Origin: Desulfovibrio sp.
GTDB taxonomy: Bacteria; Desulfobacterota; Desulfovibrionia; Desulfovibrionales; Desulfovibrionaceae
NCBI GenBank assembly: GCA_016218665.1
Contig: JACRDI010000008.1
Location: 240,680 to 304,679, forward strand
Length of the DNA: 64,000 nucleotides
Direction: 5' to 3'
The first letter of the stretch is position 1. Every line of letters begins with the position of its first letter. Of the stretch, positions 41,806-50,438 are shown piece by piece. A program made the position numbers and the translations under genes. Below the pieces are notes generated by a model. The model did not search any database and was not told the DNA's origin. It saw only the letters and a program-made list of their open reading frames with translations.

Positions 41806-44510
41806 GCGGGGCCTCCTTTGCTGGCCGAGGCGGGATCGTCGCAGGCCACGAGCCAGCGCAGCAGCGAAGCTGCCAGCGGAGCCGTCAGCAGGCCGCAGAC
41901 CGTGGCCTTGACCAGGATGAACCAGACCAGGCGCTGGCTGTCGGCCGGTTCCTTCACGGCGCGCAGCAGGGCAAAAAGCAGGCCCGCCACGAGCACTCCC
42001 GCAACGCCCCAGGCCAGGGCGCGGCGCCAGACCAAGTCTGAGGCCAGACGCACGGCGTCCCTCTGGACCGTTGGAGCGGCTGTGGCCCCTGGATAGGTCG
42101 CCTGGGGCGGGCTGCCGCTGTTTCCGGTCGTGCCGGAGGGCGAGCCGGAAGACGTGCCGGAAGGGGGCGTGCCCAGCAGCCCGCAGGCGAAAATGAGCAG
42201 CAGGCCCGCAAGGGTCAGGGCGTGGGCCTTGACCGTTACGGGATCAGTGAATTCCAGGCGCACGCGCACGGGCCCGGCCTGGGGCAGCGGTACGGCCATG
42301 AAGGCGTGGTTGGCGCGCAGCACGGGGGCGCTCTGGCCGTTCACGGTGGCCCGCCAGCCAGGATGGTAGTTGCTCGCCACCACCAGCAGGCGCGGAGCGG
42401 CGATGCTGCCCGCCCACTCGTAGCGGCCGTCACTGCGGCTGGTCAGGGGCAGGGCTTCGGGCTCGGCCGTGCCCTGGGCCGGGGCCGCGGGCGGCAGGCG
42501 CAGGGCGGCGGGCAGCGCTGCGGCGTCGGCCTCGGCCAGCAGCGCGCGTGAGGCCAGGGAGGCCACGGTCTCGTACTCCAGCGCGGCACGCACCTCGCCC
42601 TCGCCGGGCAACACCTGACCTCCGGCCGTGAGCCAGCCGCGCGGGAAGCTGTGGCGCAGGCGGTACACATAGACGGGCAGGCGCAAGGCCCCGTCTACCC
42701 TGGTTCCCACCAGGGCCGCCAGGGGCGCGCCGGGACCGTTATCCACGGCTTCAAGTTCGGCGGGAGCGTCCGGGCCGTCTGCAAGGCCCTCCACGGGCCT
42801 GGGCGAGAGCAGGTAGCGCACGTTCATGGCGCACAACAGCGGCAGATTCCACATGTCTGCGCGGGTGGGAGCGTTTTTGTTGTAGACCAGGAAGCGCCGC
42901 GTGGTGAGGGTGTCCGTGATCTTCACCAGGAAGGCCTCGCGGTAGGCCCATTCCGGAAACAGCCGCCGCTTTTCCGGGGTGTCCAACTGGGGGCCGACGA
43001 CAGCCTCCAGGTAGTCGCGGTACTGGCGGGAATATATCTGGGTCAGCAGGTCCGCCGTGTCCAGGCCGTGGCTCTTGGCCACCGCCGGGGAGAGGTTGAC
43101 CGAGGCCACGCGGAAGGGCTCGCGGGCGGCCGCGCGCGCCAGGTCCGAGAGGGTCCTGTGGTGGCCAAAGCCCTTGGCGTAGGGCACGAAGCTGTGGTCC
43201 ATCATGAGCAGGGTCTGCATCTGGGCCACGCCCGCGGCCAGCCCCAGGCCGCACAGGCCGGCCGCCAGGGCCAGACGCCTGCGGGAGCCACCGCCCGCCC
43301 CCTGCTGTGCACCGGGCTGCGCCATCTGAATGGCCGCGACCCCGCCCAACAGGAACAGGAGCATGCAGGCCTTGAGCAGCAAATTATCGGTGGAGACCAG
43401 CGGCGCGGTTAAAGTCAGGGCCACGAGCGCCCGCTTCCAGGACACGGCCCCTCCCCCGCGCAGAAGGTGGCTGGCTCCAAGGCCGGCCAGCATGGGCAGG
43501 GCCACCATGAGGGCCCCGCTGTAGTGGTAGAAGTCCACGTACTTCAGCGGTGTGTTGCCGAAAAGGGGCTTCGCCGCGTCGGAGGACAGCAGGATGGCTC
43601 CGGCCAGGCCCAGGCAGAGGAGCAGCGCCTTGCGCACGTCGCCGCTGGTCCGGGCGTCGAAGGCAAAGTAGAGGGCCGCGCTGAGCGGCAGGCAGATGGA
43701 GAGGCTGTAGCCATAGGTGCTCTTGAGCCCGGCCAGAACCGCCGCCAATCCCGTGGCGGGCGCGGTCAGGATGCGGTTGGACAGGGGGGCGTACAGCAGC
43801 AGGCTGACGAGGGTGGGAGCGAAGAACAGGGCGTAGCCCGTCCAGACCAGGAAGGCCGCGGCGATGCGCCGGCTACGCCAGGGGCTGCGGTCGAAGGCGA
43901 GCACCAGCAGCAGGTGCAGCACAGAGTACACCGGCAACGTCACCACGGGCATGGAACCGTGGACCAGCAGGGCCATGCCCAGAAGCCGGGGCAGGCGGAA
44001 GCGCCAGGTACCCGGCCCGGAGACATCGGCCGCGAACATGAAGAACAGCGGGAAGAAGTTGAAAAAGGTCAGCGACTGGTAGGAATAGCCCGTGAGGGCG
44101 AAGGGAATGGCGGCAAGCAGCGCCGCGCGTTTGTCCGCGCCGAGGAAGTCCGCCAGCAGGCGGTACATGCCGTAGCCGGAGAGGGCCAGGGCCGTGGCGT
44201 CGATGACCGTGCCCAGGAGCCAGGGCGGCAAGGCCAGGGAGTACAGCGCCAGCGGCCCATAGGGCGGGTACAGCCCCGCGAAGGACGGCAGCCCGCCCAG
44301 TTTGTCCGTCCAGAAGGACAGGCCGTTGGCCAGGATCTCTCGCGCCTGGAAGTATTCGTGGAAGAAGGCGTTGTCGAAGGCGTCGTGGAAGCGCACCAGG
44401 GTGTATGGTCCCAGGAGCAGATCAAGGCCGACCACGCAGAGCGCCAGTGCGCACAAGGCCAGCAGCGGGTGGAGGCCGGTGCGTGCGTGCTCGCTCGCTG
44501 CCGGGCTCAT
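41802..44510 (-). CDS. YfhO-like polytopic membrane protein
   Basis: The 902-residue product has about a dozen membrane helices in its first 450 residues, a large extracytoplasmic domain, and a final two or three helices. The region NYHPGWRATVNGQSAPVLRA followed by VPLPQAGPVRVRLEFTDP is the C-terminal YfhO signature. An acidic motif at the first loop (FHDAFDNAFFHEYF) sits where GT-C enzymes bind donor. Such proteins glycosylate lipid-linked polymers or teichoic-type chains from the outside. The low-complexity linker (GTSSGSPSGTTGNSGSPPQ) is unusual. The ATG at 44510 overlaps the stop of the flippase-like gene (ATGA). Confidence 0.85.
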   Translation of the reverse strand: MSPAASEHARTGLHPLLALCALALCVVGLDLLLGPYTLVRFHDAFDNAFFHEYFQAREILANGLSFWTDKLGGLPSFAGLYPPYGPLALYSLALPPWLLGTVIDATALALSGYGMYRLLADFLGADKRAALLAAIPFALTGYSYQSLTFFNFFPLFFMFAADVSGPGTWRFRLPRLLGMALLVHGSMPVVTLPVYSVLHLLLVLAFDRSPWRSRRIAAAFLVWTGYALFFAPTLVSLLLYAPLSNRILTAPATGLAAVLAGLKSTYGYSLSICLPLSAALYFAFDARTSGDVRKALLLCLGLAGAILLSSDAAKPLFGNTPLKYVDFYHYSGALMVALPMLAGLGASHLLRGGGAVSWKRALVALTLTAPLVSTDNLLLKACMLLFLLGGVAAIQMAQPGAQQGAGGGSRRRLALAAGLCGLGLAAGVAQMQTLLMMDHSFVPYAKGFGHHRTLSDLARAAAREPFRVASVNLSPAVAKSHGLDTADLLTQIYSRQYRDYLEAVVGPQLDTPEKRRLFPEWAYREAFLVKITDTLTTRRFLVYNKNAPTRADMWNLPLLCAMNVRYLLSPRPVEGLADGPDAPAELEAVDNGPGAPLAALVGTRVDGALRLPVYVYRLRHSFPRGWLTAGGQVLPGEGEVRAALEYETVASLASRALLAEADAAALPAALRLPPAAPAQGTAEPEALPLTSRSDGRYEWAGSIAAPRLLVVASNYHPGWRATVNGQSAPVLRANHAFMAVPLPQAGPVRVRLEFTDPVTVKAHALTLAGLLLIFACGLLGTPPSGTSSGSPSGTTGNSGSPPQATYPGATAAPTVQRDAVRLASDLVWRRALAWGVAGVLVAGLLFALLRAVKEPADSQRLVWFILVKATVCGLLTAPLAASLLRWLVACDDPASASKGGPA

Positions 44511-45532
44511 GGCTGTACGGCTCCAGCCTCGGCCCTGCGCGGCCGGGTGATCCACAGCCCCCAGCCGATGAGGCTTTGCAGGGTCATGAACAGGTACTGC
44601 AAAAGCGACAGGCCCACCGCCGCCTCAAGCGGCACGCCCAGGCCCGCCAGGATGAGGGCGTGGGCCTGCTCGCGCAGGCCGATGCCGTTGACGCTCACGG
44701 GCAGGTTGGCCACGGTGTAGACGAGGCACAGGGCGCACATGAGCTGCGCCAGCCCAGGCGTTGTGCCGGTGGCCTCGGTGAGAAACCAGGCGTAGATGCA
44801 GGCAGTGAGGCCCATGCATACGATGACGGTGACGAGGCTGGCCGCAAGGGAGCGGAAGGTGACCGCGCTGCCCGCGTTGGCCCGGCTGCGGGCGGCCAAC
44901 TCCACGATGCGCTGCCCCAGGGACCAGCGCGCCAAGAAGCCGGGGATGAGGCGCTCCATGGGCAGGCGCATGGAGAGCAGCGCCAGCCCGGCCGCCAACG
45001 AGAAGAGCAGGGCCGCGGTGAGCGCGGCGGTGAACATGGGGCCGGAGAGACCCAGCAGGGGGATGAGCGCGGCGCCCAGCACGGTCATGCCGCCCAGGCC
45101 CAGGATCTTGTCCACCAGCACCGAGACGCCCGCGGCCACATAGCCCATGTCGCGGCCGAGGTAGTAGGTCTTCACCGCGTCCTGACCGAGCATGGACGGC
45201 GCGAAGTTGTTGAAAAAGATGCCGACGAAGTTCTGCCGCGTCAGCCCGGAGAGCGGCGCGCGGTGGCCCATGGAGAGGAGCACCTGCTGCCAGCGGGCGG
45301 TGTAGAGCACGGTGATGAGGATGGAGAGGAGGCTTGCGCCGATGAAGAAGCCTGGGCTCAGGCGTCCGGCCATTTCCGCCAGGGAAGACCAGTTGAGCCC
45401 GCGCGCCACGAGGTACACCAGCACGGCCGAGAGCACGGCCTGCAGTGCGAAGAAGAGCGCTCGCCGGCCCTTCTTTGCTCCGGCCTTCTGTTGCTGCTCC
45501 TGCCCGGGGAAAGTCGCCTGGTCTTCGCTCAC
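44507..45532 (-). CDS. Flippase-like membrane protein (LPG-synthase TM / UPF0104 fold)
   Basis: The 341-residue product has an N-terminal polar stretch and eight or so helices. Signatures of the UPF0104/AglD-type lysylphosphatidylglycerol synthetase membrane domain: RQNFVGIFFNNFAPSMLGQD, then KTYYLGRDMG, DKILGLGGM, and VNGIGLREQAHALI near the end. This family is thought to flip or modify lipid-linked sugars. The GTG at 45532 has AAGGA six bases upstream and is preferred to an ATG at 45589 without ribosome site. Part of the long operon, with ATGA overlap to the next gene. Confidence 0.85.
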   Translation of the reverse strand: MSEDQATFPGQEQQQKAGAKKGRRALFFALQAVLSAVLVYLVARGLNWSSLAEMAGRLSPGFFIGASLLSILITVLYTARWQQVLLSMGHRAPLSGLTRQNFVGIFFNNFAPSMLGQDAVKTYYLGRDMGYVAAGVSVLVDKILGLGGMTVLGAALIPLLGLSGPMFTAALTAALLFSLAAGLALLSMRLPMERLIPGFLARWSLGQRIVELAARSRANAGSAVTFRSLAASLVTVIVCMGLTACIYAWFLTEATGTTPGLAQLMCALCLVYTVANLPVSVNGIGLREQAHALILAGLGVPLEAAVGLSLLQYLFMTLQSLIGWGLWITRPRRAEAGAVQP

Positions 45533-45622
45533 TCGTGGTCCTTTGGATTGCTTGCCGCGCCAGCTCAGCCGGTCCGAACTGTTCCTCATAATCGGCGGGG
45601 CGCGGCGGCGTCAATGCGCCGG

Positions 45623-46153
45623 CTACCCGCCGCCGTGAAACTCGCTCACCTGTCCGGTGAGGAAGCGCTTCACCAGGGCGTTGAAGCGGGCCACCTTGGT
45701 CAGCCAAGTGCCGCAGGAATACAGCCTGCCGTTCTCCCGGCGCAGGTGCCCTCCGGCGATGAGCCTGTCGATGCGCTGGCTTACCAGCAGCTCGCTCTGG
45801 AAGGCGGCCTCGATGTCGGCCTCGGTGCGGGGCCGGCCGCTGTCCTTCAGGAAGGCCATGATGCGGATGCGCAGGGAGATGGACAGCCCCACCACGGCCA
45901 CGAAGCACAGCCACAGTCCGAGGTAGATCCCCAGGTTGGCCAGGGTGTAGGCGATGTCCTCCCCTGGGGCGGCGGCCACGTCTGCCGGGGGCAGCAGCGC
46001 CGTGAGCGCCGCAAGGCAGGCCAGCCCGCCGAAAAGCGCCGCGAGGTACGAGAGCGAGAGCGAGGGCTTCAGCCTGTAGAACAGCGCCTGGGAGGCCGTG
46101 GCCGCCACAAAGGAGGCCAGGGGCAGGCAGAGCAGCAGCAGTTCGCGGTCCAT
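45623..46153 (-). CDS. Four-helix membrane protein with winged-helix-like tail, copy B
   Basis: 176 residues: MDRELLLLCLPLASFVAATA, then helices around LSYLAALFGGLACLAALTAL and IYLGLWLCFVAVVGLSISL, followed by a cytoplasmic tail RIRIMAFLKDSGRPRTEADI that reads like a winged helix: LLVSQRIDRLIAGGHLRREN, GRLYSCGTW. It matches the gene upstream in size, topology and tail, so the two seem to be paralogues. GGGAG precedes the ATG, one base after the upstream stop. Possible membrane-bound regulators or structural parts of the export machinery; no known family. Confidence 0.75.
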   Translation of the reverse strand: MDRELLLLCLPLASFVAATASQALFYRLKPSLSLSYLAALFGGLACLAALTALLPPADVAAAPGEDIAYTLANLGIYLGLWLCFVAVVGLSISLRIRIMAFLKDSGRPRTEADIEAAFQSELLVSQRIDRLIAGGHLRRENGRLYSCGTWLTKVARFNALVKRFLTGQVSEFHGGG

Positions 46154-46154
46154 G

Positions 46155-46673
46155 CTACAGCTCCCTGGGCGCGCCCATGATGGCCCGCCAGAGCAGCACC
46201 AGTCTCAGCAGCAGACCGCCCTTGCCGCCGGGCACAAGGCCCTGCGAGGTGCGCACGGTCATGCCATCGGCCTCCATGCGCTCCAGGCGGGAGGCGAAGA
46301 AGCGTTCCATGCCGGTGCGGCGCAAGAGCTCCTCGTCGGTCAGGCCCTCGGGCCCGGCCGCGTCCAGCGTACGCAGGATGAGGATGGACGGGCTGTCGGC
46401 GTCGATGGTGGTGAAGAGCACCACGTAGGCCAGGGCTGCGGAGAAATAGAGCAGGGCCGCGTGCAGGCAGGGCACGGGCGCCAGCGGCAGGCCCAGGGCG
46501 GAAATGCCCGCCAGCCCCAGGATGGCGTTGGCGGCCAGCCAGCACAACAGCACCGCGATGAACAGCTTGAGCAGGGACGCCAGCTGGTTTTGAGGCAGGC
46601 GCGCCCGCCAGCGCAGCACGTGCAGCAGCAGCGCGCCCAAAAGCAGCGCCAAACCCCAAAGGAGGACGCTCAC
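46155..46673 (-). CDS. Four-helix membrane protein with winged-helix-like tail, copy A
   Basis: 172 residues from a GTG that overlaps the upstream TGA. Helices around VSVLLWGLALLLGALLLHVL, LLKLFIAVLLCWLAANAILG and PCLHAALLYFSAALAYVVLF; the tail SPSILILRTLDAAGPEGLTD, EELLRRTGMERFFASRLERM, EADGMTVRTSQGLVPGG has the helix-helix-helix-wing order of a winged helix. It is the tandem partner of copy B. Because the long frame through it also runs antisense-like through the RmlD-like gene upstream, only the part from 46673 is real. Function unknown. Confidence 0.72.
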   Translation of the reverse strand: MSVLLWGLALLLGALLLHVLRWRARLPQNQLASLLKLFIAVLLCWLAANAILGLAGISALGLPLAPVPCLHAALLYFSAALAYVVLFTTIDADSPSILILRTLDAAGPEGLTDEELLRRTGMERFFASRLERMEADGMTVRTSQGLVPGGKGGLLLRLVLLWRAIMGAPREL

Positions 46674-47542
46674 CGGGCTCCCGCGCGCGCGGCCTTGAAG
46701 GTCTGACAGAAATCGGCCAGCGCCTCGCGCCAGGGGCGCAGGGCGGGGATCTTTTCCGAAGCCAGGGGGGTGATGCGGCTCCTGCGGCCCTGGGCCGGAA
46801 AGGTGGCGGAAGGCACCGGCTCCACCCGCGTGGAAAGGCCGAGCATCTCCACGGCGGCGAAGACCAGCTCGAACAGCGAGGCCTGGCCCGCGTTGGCCAG
46901 GTGGTACAGGCCGCAGGGCAGGCCTTCCTCCAGGATGCCGCGCACGCGCTGCGCCACGTCCAGGCTGTAGCTGGGGGAGCAGACCACGTCCGAGGCCACG
47001 CGCAGCACCGGCGCGCCCTCCAGGGCCTGCTCCAGCATGCGTTCCAGGAACTGCGTGGCCGCCGGGCGCTCGCCGAACTGCACCGACAGGCGCAGCACGT
47101 AGGCCCGGGGCGTGATGGCCGGGATGAGGCAGTCCGCCCCGTATTTGCTCAGGGCGTAGGCGTTCAGGGGGGCGGGCACGCTGGACTCGGTGTGGGCGCG
47201 GCCGGGGGCGCAGTCCGGGAACACTGCGTCGGTGCTGAAGTGCACCAGGGTGAAGCCCAGTTCCTCGGAGAGTTCGGCCAGGTGCGCGGGAAAACGGGTG
47301 TTGATGCGGTAGGCCAGACCCGGGGCCTGTTCGCAGGCGTCCACCCCGCCGATGACCTTGGCGTTGAAGACCACGCGCGGACGGGCGGCGGCCATGAGCT
47401 CGCGCAGGGCGGCCTTGTCCGTGACGTCCACCTCTTTGCCGCCCACGGCGCGCAGGTTCCAGCCGTCGGCAAAGGCGTGGGAAAGGGCCGTGCCCAGCTT
47501 CCCCGTGCCGCCAAAGATCAGGCCGTTCTGGATGGCGTCCAC
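46670..47542 (-). CDS. dTDP-4-dehydrorhamnose reductase-like (RmlD/SDR) protein
   Basis: The 290-residue product starts VDAIQNGLIFGGTGKLGTAL with the GxxGxxG loop, then DVTDKAALRELMAAARPRVV, FNAKVIGGVDACEQAP, FSTDAVFPD, YALSKYGAD with the YxxxK active-site pair, and VCSPSYSLDVAQRVRG. This is the pattern of RmlD and the MAT2B branch. It probably reduces a 4-keto nucleotide sugar. The GTG at 47542 with AAGGGG just upstream is better than an ATG at 47581. The glycine loop is IFGGTGKLG, slightly unlike the usual TGxxGxLG. It overlaps the downstream membrane gene. Confidence 0.8.
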   Translation of the reverse strand: MDAIQNGLIFGGTGKLGTALSHAFADGWNLRAVGGKEVDVTDKAALRELMAAARPRVVFNAKVIGGVDACEQAPGLAYRINTRFPAHLAELSEELGFTLVHFSTDAVFPDCAPGRAHTESSVPAPLNAYALSKYGADCLIPAITPRAYVLRLSVQFGERPAATQFLERMLEQALEGAPVLRVASDVVCSPSYSLDVAQRVRGILEEGLPCGLYHLANAGQASLFELVFAAVEMLGLSTRVEPVPSATFPAQGRRSRITPLASEKIPALRPWREALADFCQTFKAARAGAR

Positions 47543-47640
47543 AGTGTCCCCTTGCGATGCGCGTGCGGTCTTGCGCCGCAATCATGCGGCGGGAGCAGAA
47601 CTACCCCAAAACCGGAGGTGAGGCAACACGGGGCGGGCGT

Positions 47641-48447
47641 CTAGTCCCCGCCGCGAACCTCGCGCGCGCGCGGCATGCCCTTGCCATACATGACGCGGCG
47701 CAGGCGACGGATGACTATCTCCACGAAGGTGTGGATGACCGAGAGCAGGTTGCGCGTGGAGAGCGCGGTGGAGTCTTTGCCTTTCAGATCCCGCGGGCCC
47801 AGGTGCCGGCATTGGAGGAAGGTGACGTCCTCTTCCAGGATGCGGGTGACGATGTCGGCCTGGAAGCCGAAGCCATATGACTGAGGCGGGAAGCGCACCA
47901 CGTGCTCGCGCAGGAACACCGGCAGGGAGTTGTAGTAGCGGATGCTGTTGCCCGAAAGCAGGTTCACCAGGGTTGTGAACAGGCGGGATATCTGGCGCCT
48001 GTGCCACAGCTTGCCCTGCACCTCCTCCTGCACCTGGTAGGGGATGATGAGGTCGGCCTTGCCGATCTGCCGATAGATGTGCACCAGGGCCTTGCGGCTC
48101 TCGGCGTTGTCGCCGCAGCACAGGCGGTAGTAGCGGCCGCGGCCCAGGTAGGCGCCGTCGATGAAGTTCTTGGAAAGGCCCTTGTTCTTGGCGTTGCGCA
48201 CCAGGCGCACGCCGGGCAGGGGGTTCGCCGCCAGGTGTCGCTCAAGCATCTCGCCGGAGCCGTCGGGCGAGCAGTCGTCGACCACGATGACCTCGTAGCT
48301 GCCGCCCCACTCCGCCAGCGCTCCGGTCAGCTCCTGCAGGGTGTCCAGGATGAGGTCCCGCTCGTTGTAGCAGGTGACGAGCACCGTGAGATCGACCTCA
48401 TGGGCGAAGAGCGGGACGGGCTGGCTGTGCGGGTCGGGCTGGGTCAT
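47641..48447 (-). CDS. Family 2 glycosyltransferase
   Basis: 268 residues. DLTVLVTCYNERDLI at 19-33, YEVIVVDDCSPDGSGE (51-66), GLSKNFIDGAYLGRGRYYRL, then the metal motif CGDN at 111-114 in place of the usual DxD, then RFPPQSYGFGFQADI and a C-terminal segment TRNLLSVIHTFVEIVIRRLR. GT-A fold enzyme that adds a sugar in the cluster's polymer or carrier-lipid pathway. The ATG at 48447 is used because the signal upstream is non-homologous. Ribosome site weak. Expressed in the middle of the long glycan operon. Confidence 0.85.
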   Translation of the reverse strand: MTQPDPHSQPVPLFAHEVDLTVLVTCYNERDLILDTLQELTGALAEWGGSYEVIVVDDCSPDGSGEMLERHLAANPLPGVRLVRNAKNKGLSKNFIDGAYLGRGRYYRLCCGDNAESRKALVHIYRQIGKADLIIPYQVQEEVQGKLWHRRQISRLFTTLVNLLSGNSIRYYNSLPVFLREHVVRFPPQSYGFGFQADIVTRILEEDVTFLQCRHLGPRDLKGKDSTALSTRNLLSVIHTFVEIVIRRLRRVMYGKGMPRAREVRGGD

Positions 48448-48549
48448 TGAGGGCTCGCTTGCCGGAAAAGTGTTGTGGGCGCGGCGGGTCGCAGCAGTGC
48501 TACCGCAGTCGCGCAAGGGCCGTCAAGGCAACCCCTGCCGGACGGCCGT

Positions 48550-49728
48550 TCATGGCTGCTCCGGGGGCAGCAGCGGGGTCAGGTGCGGGTGCGCCTGGGT
48601 CAGCCGCTCAGCGATGCTTGTGGCCAGCGCAGGCGGAAAGCCCAGGAAGAGGCCGGTGCCGGGCGCGGCCTGGGCCGGGCCGAGGATGGGCAGGCCCAGG
48701 TGGGTCTTGCCCCAGCGCAGAACGTCCTCGTCCACGAAGCAGTCCACGTGGCCGGCAAGCTCCTGGGCCAGCCAGCTGCCGGCGATGGCCGTGCCGAAGA
48801 GGGCGAAGGGCCTGCCCTGCGCGTGAAGGGCGCGAGCGGTCTCCTTGGCGGCCGCCACCGTGCGGGAAAGCCAGTCCAGGGAGGTCCGGGCCAGGGCCTG
48901 GCCCTGGTTTGGGTCGCCGTCTTTGGGAGCCGGCGCGCCGCCCGGCCTGGGCCGGGCCAGCAGGCCCACCTCCTTGGCCATCCACTGGCGGCCAAGGGCC
49001 ACGATCTCGTAGCCCGCAAGCTCGGCGGCGCGGGCCAGGGTTTCGGCGAAGAAATGTCCGCAGTGGTCCACCACGGCCAGGTCGAAGGGATTCTGGGCGA
49101 AGTCCGGGACCATGACCATGAGCGTGCCGCCGGGCTTGAGCAGGGCGCGCAGGCGGGAAAGCTCGGCCACGGGCTCGGGCATGTGCTCCAGCACGTAGAT
49201 GAGGCTCACGGCGTCAAAGGGGCCGTCCTGCGCGGCGGCGTCCGTGAGCGCGCCGCAGTGGAAGCCGCAGGCTCCGGGCACGGCCATGACTTCCGCCCTG
49301 CGCTGGGCGCAGTGGTCGTGGCCGAAGAGCTTCCAGCCGGGCATGGCCCTGCCGAAGGCGGCCAGGAACGCGCCGCCGCCGCAGCCGACGTCGAGCAGGC
49401 TGCCGGATCCGGGCAGGCTCCAGGCGGCGGACATGCCTTCAATGAGCCTGGCCGTGCGCGGGCTGGCCCCGGCGGCATCGAAGACCACCTGCTCGGCCCC
49501 GTCGCTCAGGTGGTACATGACGTAATCGTCGTAGATGGCCTTGGCGTCGGCGCGCCACTGCCCGTCCAGGCGCTTCTGCACGTGGCCGCAGGCCTCGCAG
49601 CACAGGATGGCGCCCATGCGCGGCCAGGGCTTGATGTCGCTGGTGACACCGGAGAAGGCCGCGCCCGGCGAGACGGCCCTGGCCGGGCCGCCGCACAGGG
49701 TGCAGACATCCCCGGCCGTCGTCTTCAC
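48550..49728 (-). CDS. Methyltransferase with an N-terminal zinc-binding motif (C-methyltransferase-like)
   Basis: 392 residues from a GTG that overlaps the stop of the upstream methyltransferase (GTGA). CTLCGG (near 9-14) and CCEACGH (near 44-50) form a zinc ribbon as in NDP-sugar C-methyltransferases (TylC3/CalS11 type). Motif I is SLLDVGCGGGAFLAAFGRAM, followed by YVLEHMPEPVAELSRL. The C-terminal 150 residues (PFALFGTAIAGSWLAQEL) are a Rossmann-like domain that binds NDP-sugar or a partner in this family. A branched or deoxy-sugar methylation is inferred. The upstream ATG/GTG at 49743 would add five residues. Confidence 0.85.
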   Translation of the reverse strand: MKTTAGDVCTLCGGPARAVSPGAAFSGVTSDIKPWPRMGAILCCEACGHVQKRLDGQWRADAKAIYDDYVMYHLSDGAEQVVFDAAGASPRTARLIEGMSAAWSLPGSGSLLDVGCGGGAFLAAFGRAMPGWKLFGHDHCAQRRAEVMAVPGACGFHCGALTDAAAQDGPFDAVSLIYVLEHMPEPVAELSRLRALLKPGGTLMVMVPDFAQNPFDLAVVDHCGHFFAETLARAAELAGYEIVALGRQWMAKEVGLLARPRPGGAPAPKDGDPNQGQALARTSLDWLSRTVAAAKETARALHAQGRPFALFGTAIAGSWLAQELAGHVDCFVDEDVLRWGKTHLGLPILGPAQAAPGTGLFLGFPPALATSIAERLTQAHPHLTPLLPPEQP

Positions 49729-50426
49729 TTCGGCCCCACGCACAGGCCGATGAGATAGTGGGCCATGGGCGTGAAGCCCGTGTGGACCATCTCGTCGTTC
49801 ATGGAGAACAGGAACACGTTGTGGAAGAAGTCTTCCAGCAACGTCTTGAAGGGCCCGCCGGACATGCAGTTCACATGGCCCTCCTTGCTCGCCGGAGAGG
49901 CCCAGGTCTGGCTTTCCAGGCTGGGCATGCCCACGATGAGCACGCCCTGCGGGGTGAGGCTCCCTGCCAGGTTGCCCACGAAGGTGCGCTCGTGCCTGGC
50001 CTCGATGTGCTCGATGACGTCCAGGGTGTAGGCCGCGTCAAACCTGCCGTCCGGGGCCTCGGGATCGTCGCTGCGCACGGGGCCGTCCAGGATGTCGTGC
50101 ACGCGGAAGTCCATGGGCCAGGGTCCATGCGGCCTGCTCCTGGCGTCCTCGATGAACACGGGGTCGAAGTCGGTGCAGAGCAGGCTCTCCACCTCCTGGC
50201 GCACCACGCGCGAGCCGAAGGCGTCGGCGCAGCCCAGTTCCAGCACGCGCTTCTTGCCCGAGAGCATCTTGGCCACGAACTTGTAGCGCGAGAGCAGGAA
50301 CACGATGCGCTTGGGGTCGTCGTGCCACACCTGGTTGCTCATGAGCCCGAAGCGCGCCAGGCCCTGGCTTTCGGCAATGGCGATGGTCTCCTGGTACTGC
50401 GGCTCGCGGGTCTTCTTCCTGGCCAT
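49725..50426 (-). CDS. SAM-dependent methyltransferase
   Basis: 233 residues, MARKKTREPQYQETIAIAES. Motif I VLELGCADAFGSRVVRQE, an acidic residue in CTDFDP, FDAAYTLDVIEHIEARHERT, and a loop LTPQGVLIVGMPSLESQ. It is one of three methyltransferases in the cluster, transcribed between a dehydrogenase and the zinc-ribbon enzyme, with GAGGA before its ATG. The target is probably a sugar or carrier component; not assignable. Confidence 0.82.
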   Translation of the reverse strand: MARKKTREPQYQETIAIAESQGLARFGLMSNQVWHDDPKRIVFLLSRYKFVAKMLSGKKRVLELGCADAFGSRVVRQEVESLLCTDFDPVFIEDARSRPHGPWPMDFRVHDILDGPVRSDDPEAPDGRFDAAYTLDVIEHIEARHERTFVGNLAGSLTPQGVLIVGMPSLESQTWASPASKEGHVNCMSGGPFKTLLEDFFHNVFLFSMNDEMVHTGFTPMAHYLIGLCVGPK

Positions 50427-50438
50427 GGGGTCCTCGGT

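Noticed and set aside
42739..42747. TTATCCACG, an eight-of-nine DnaA box
   Set aside because: Single site inside the YfhO-like gene with no cluster, no AT-rich DNA; expected by chance in 64 kb.
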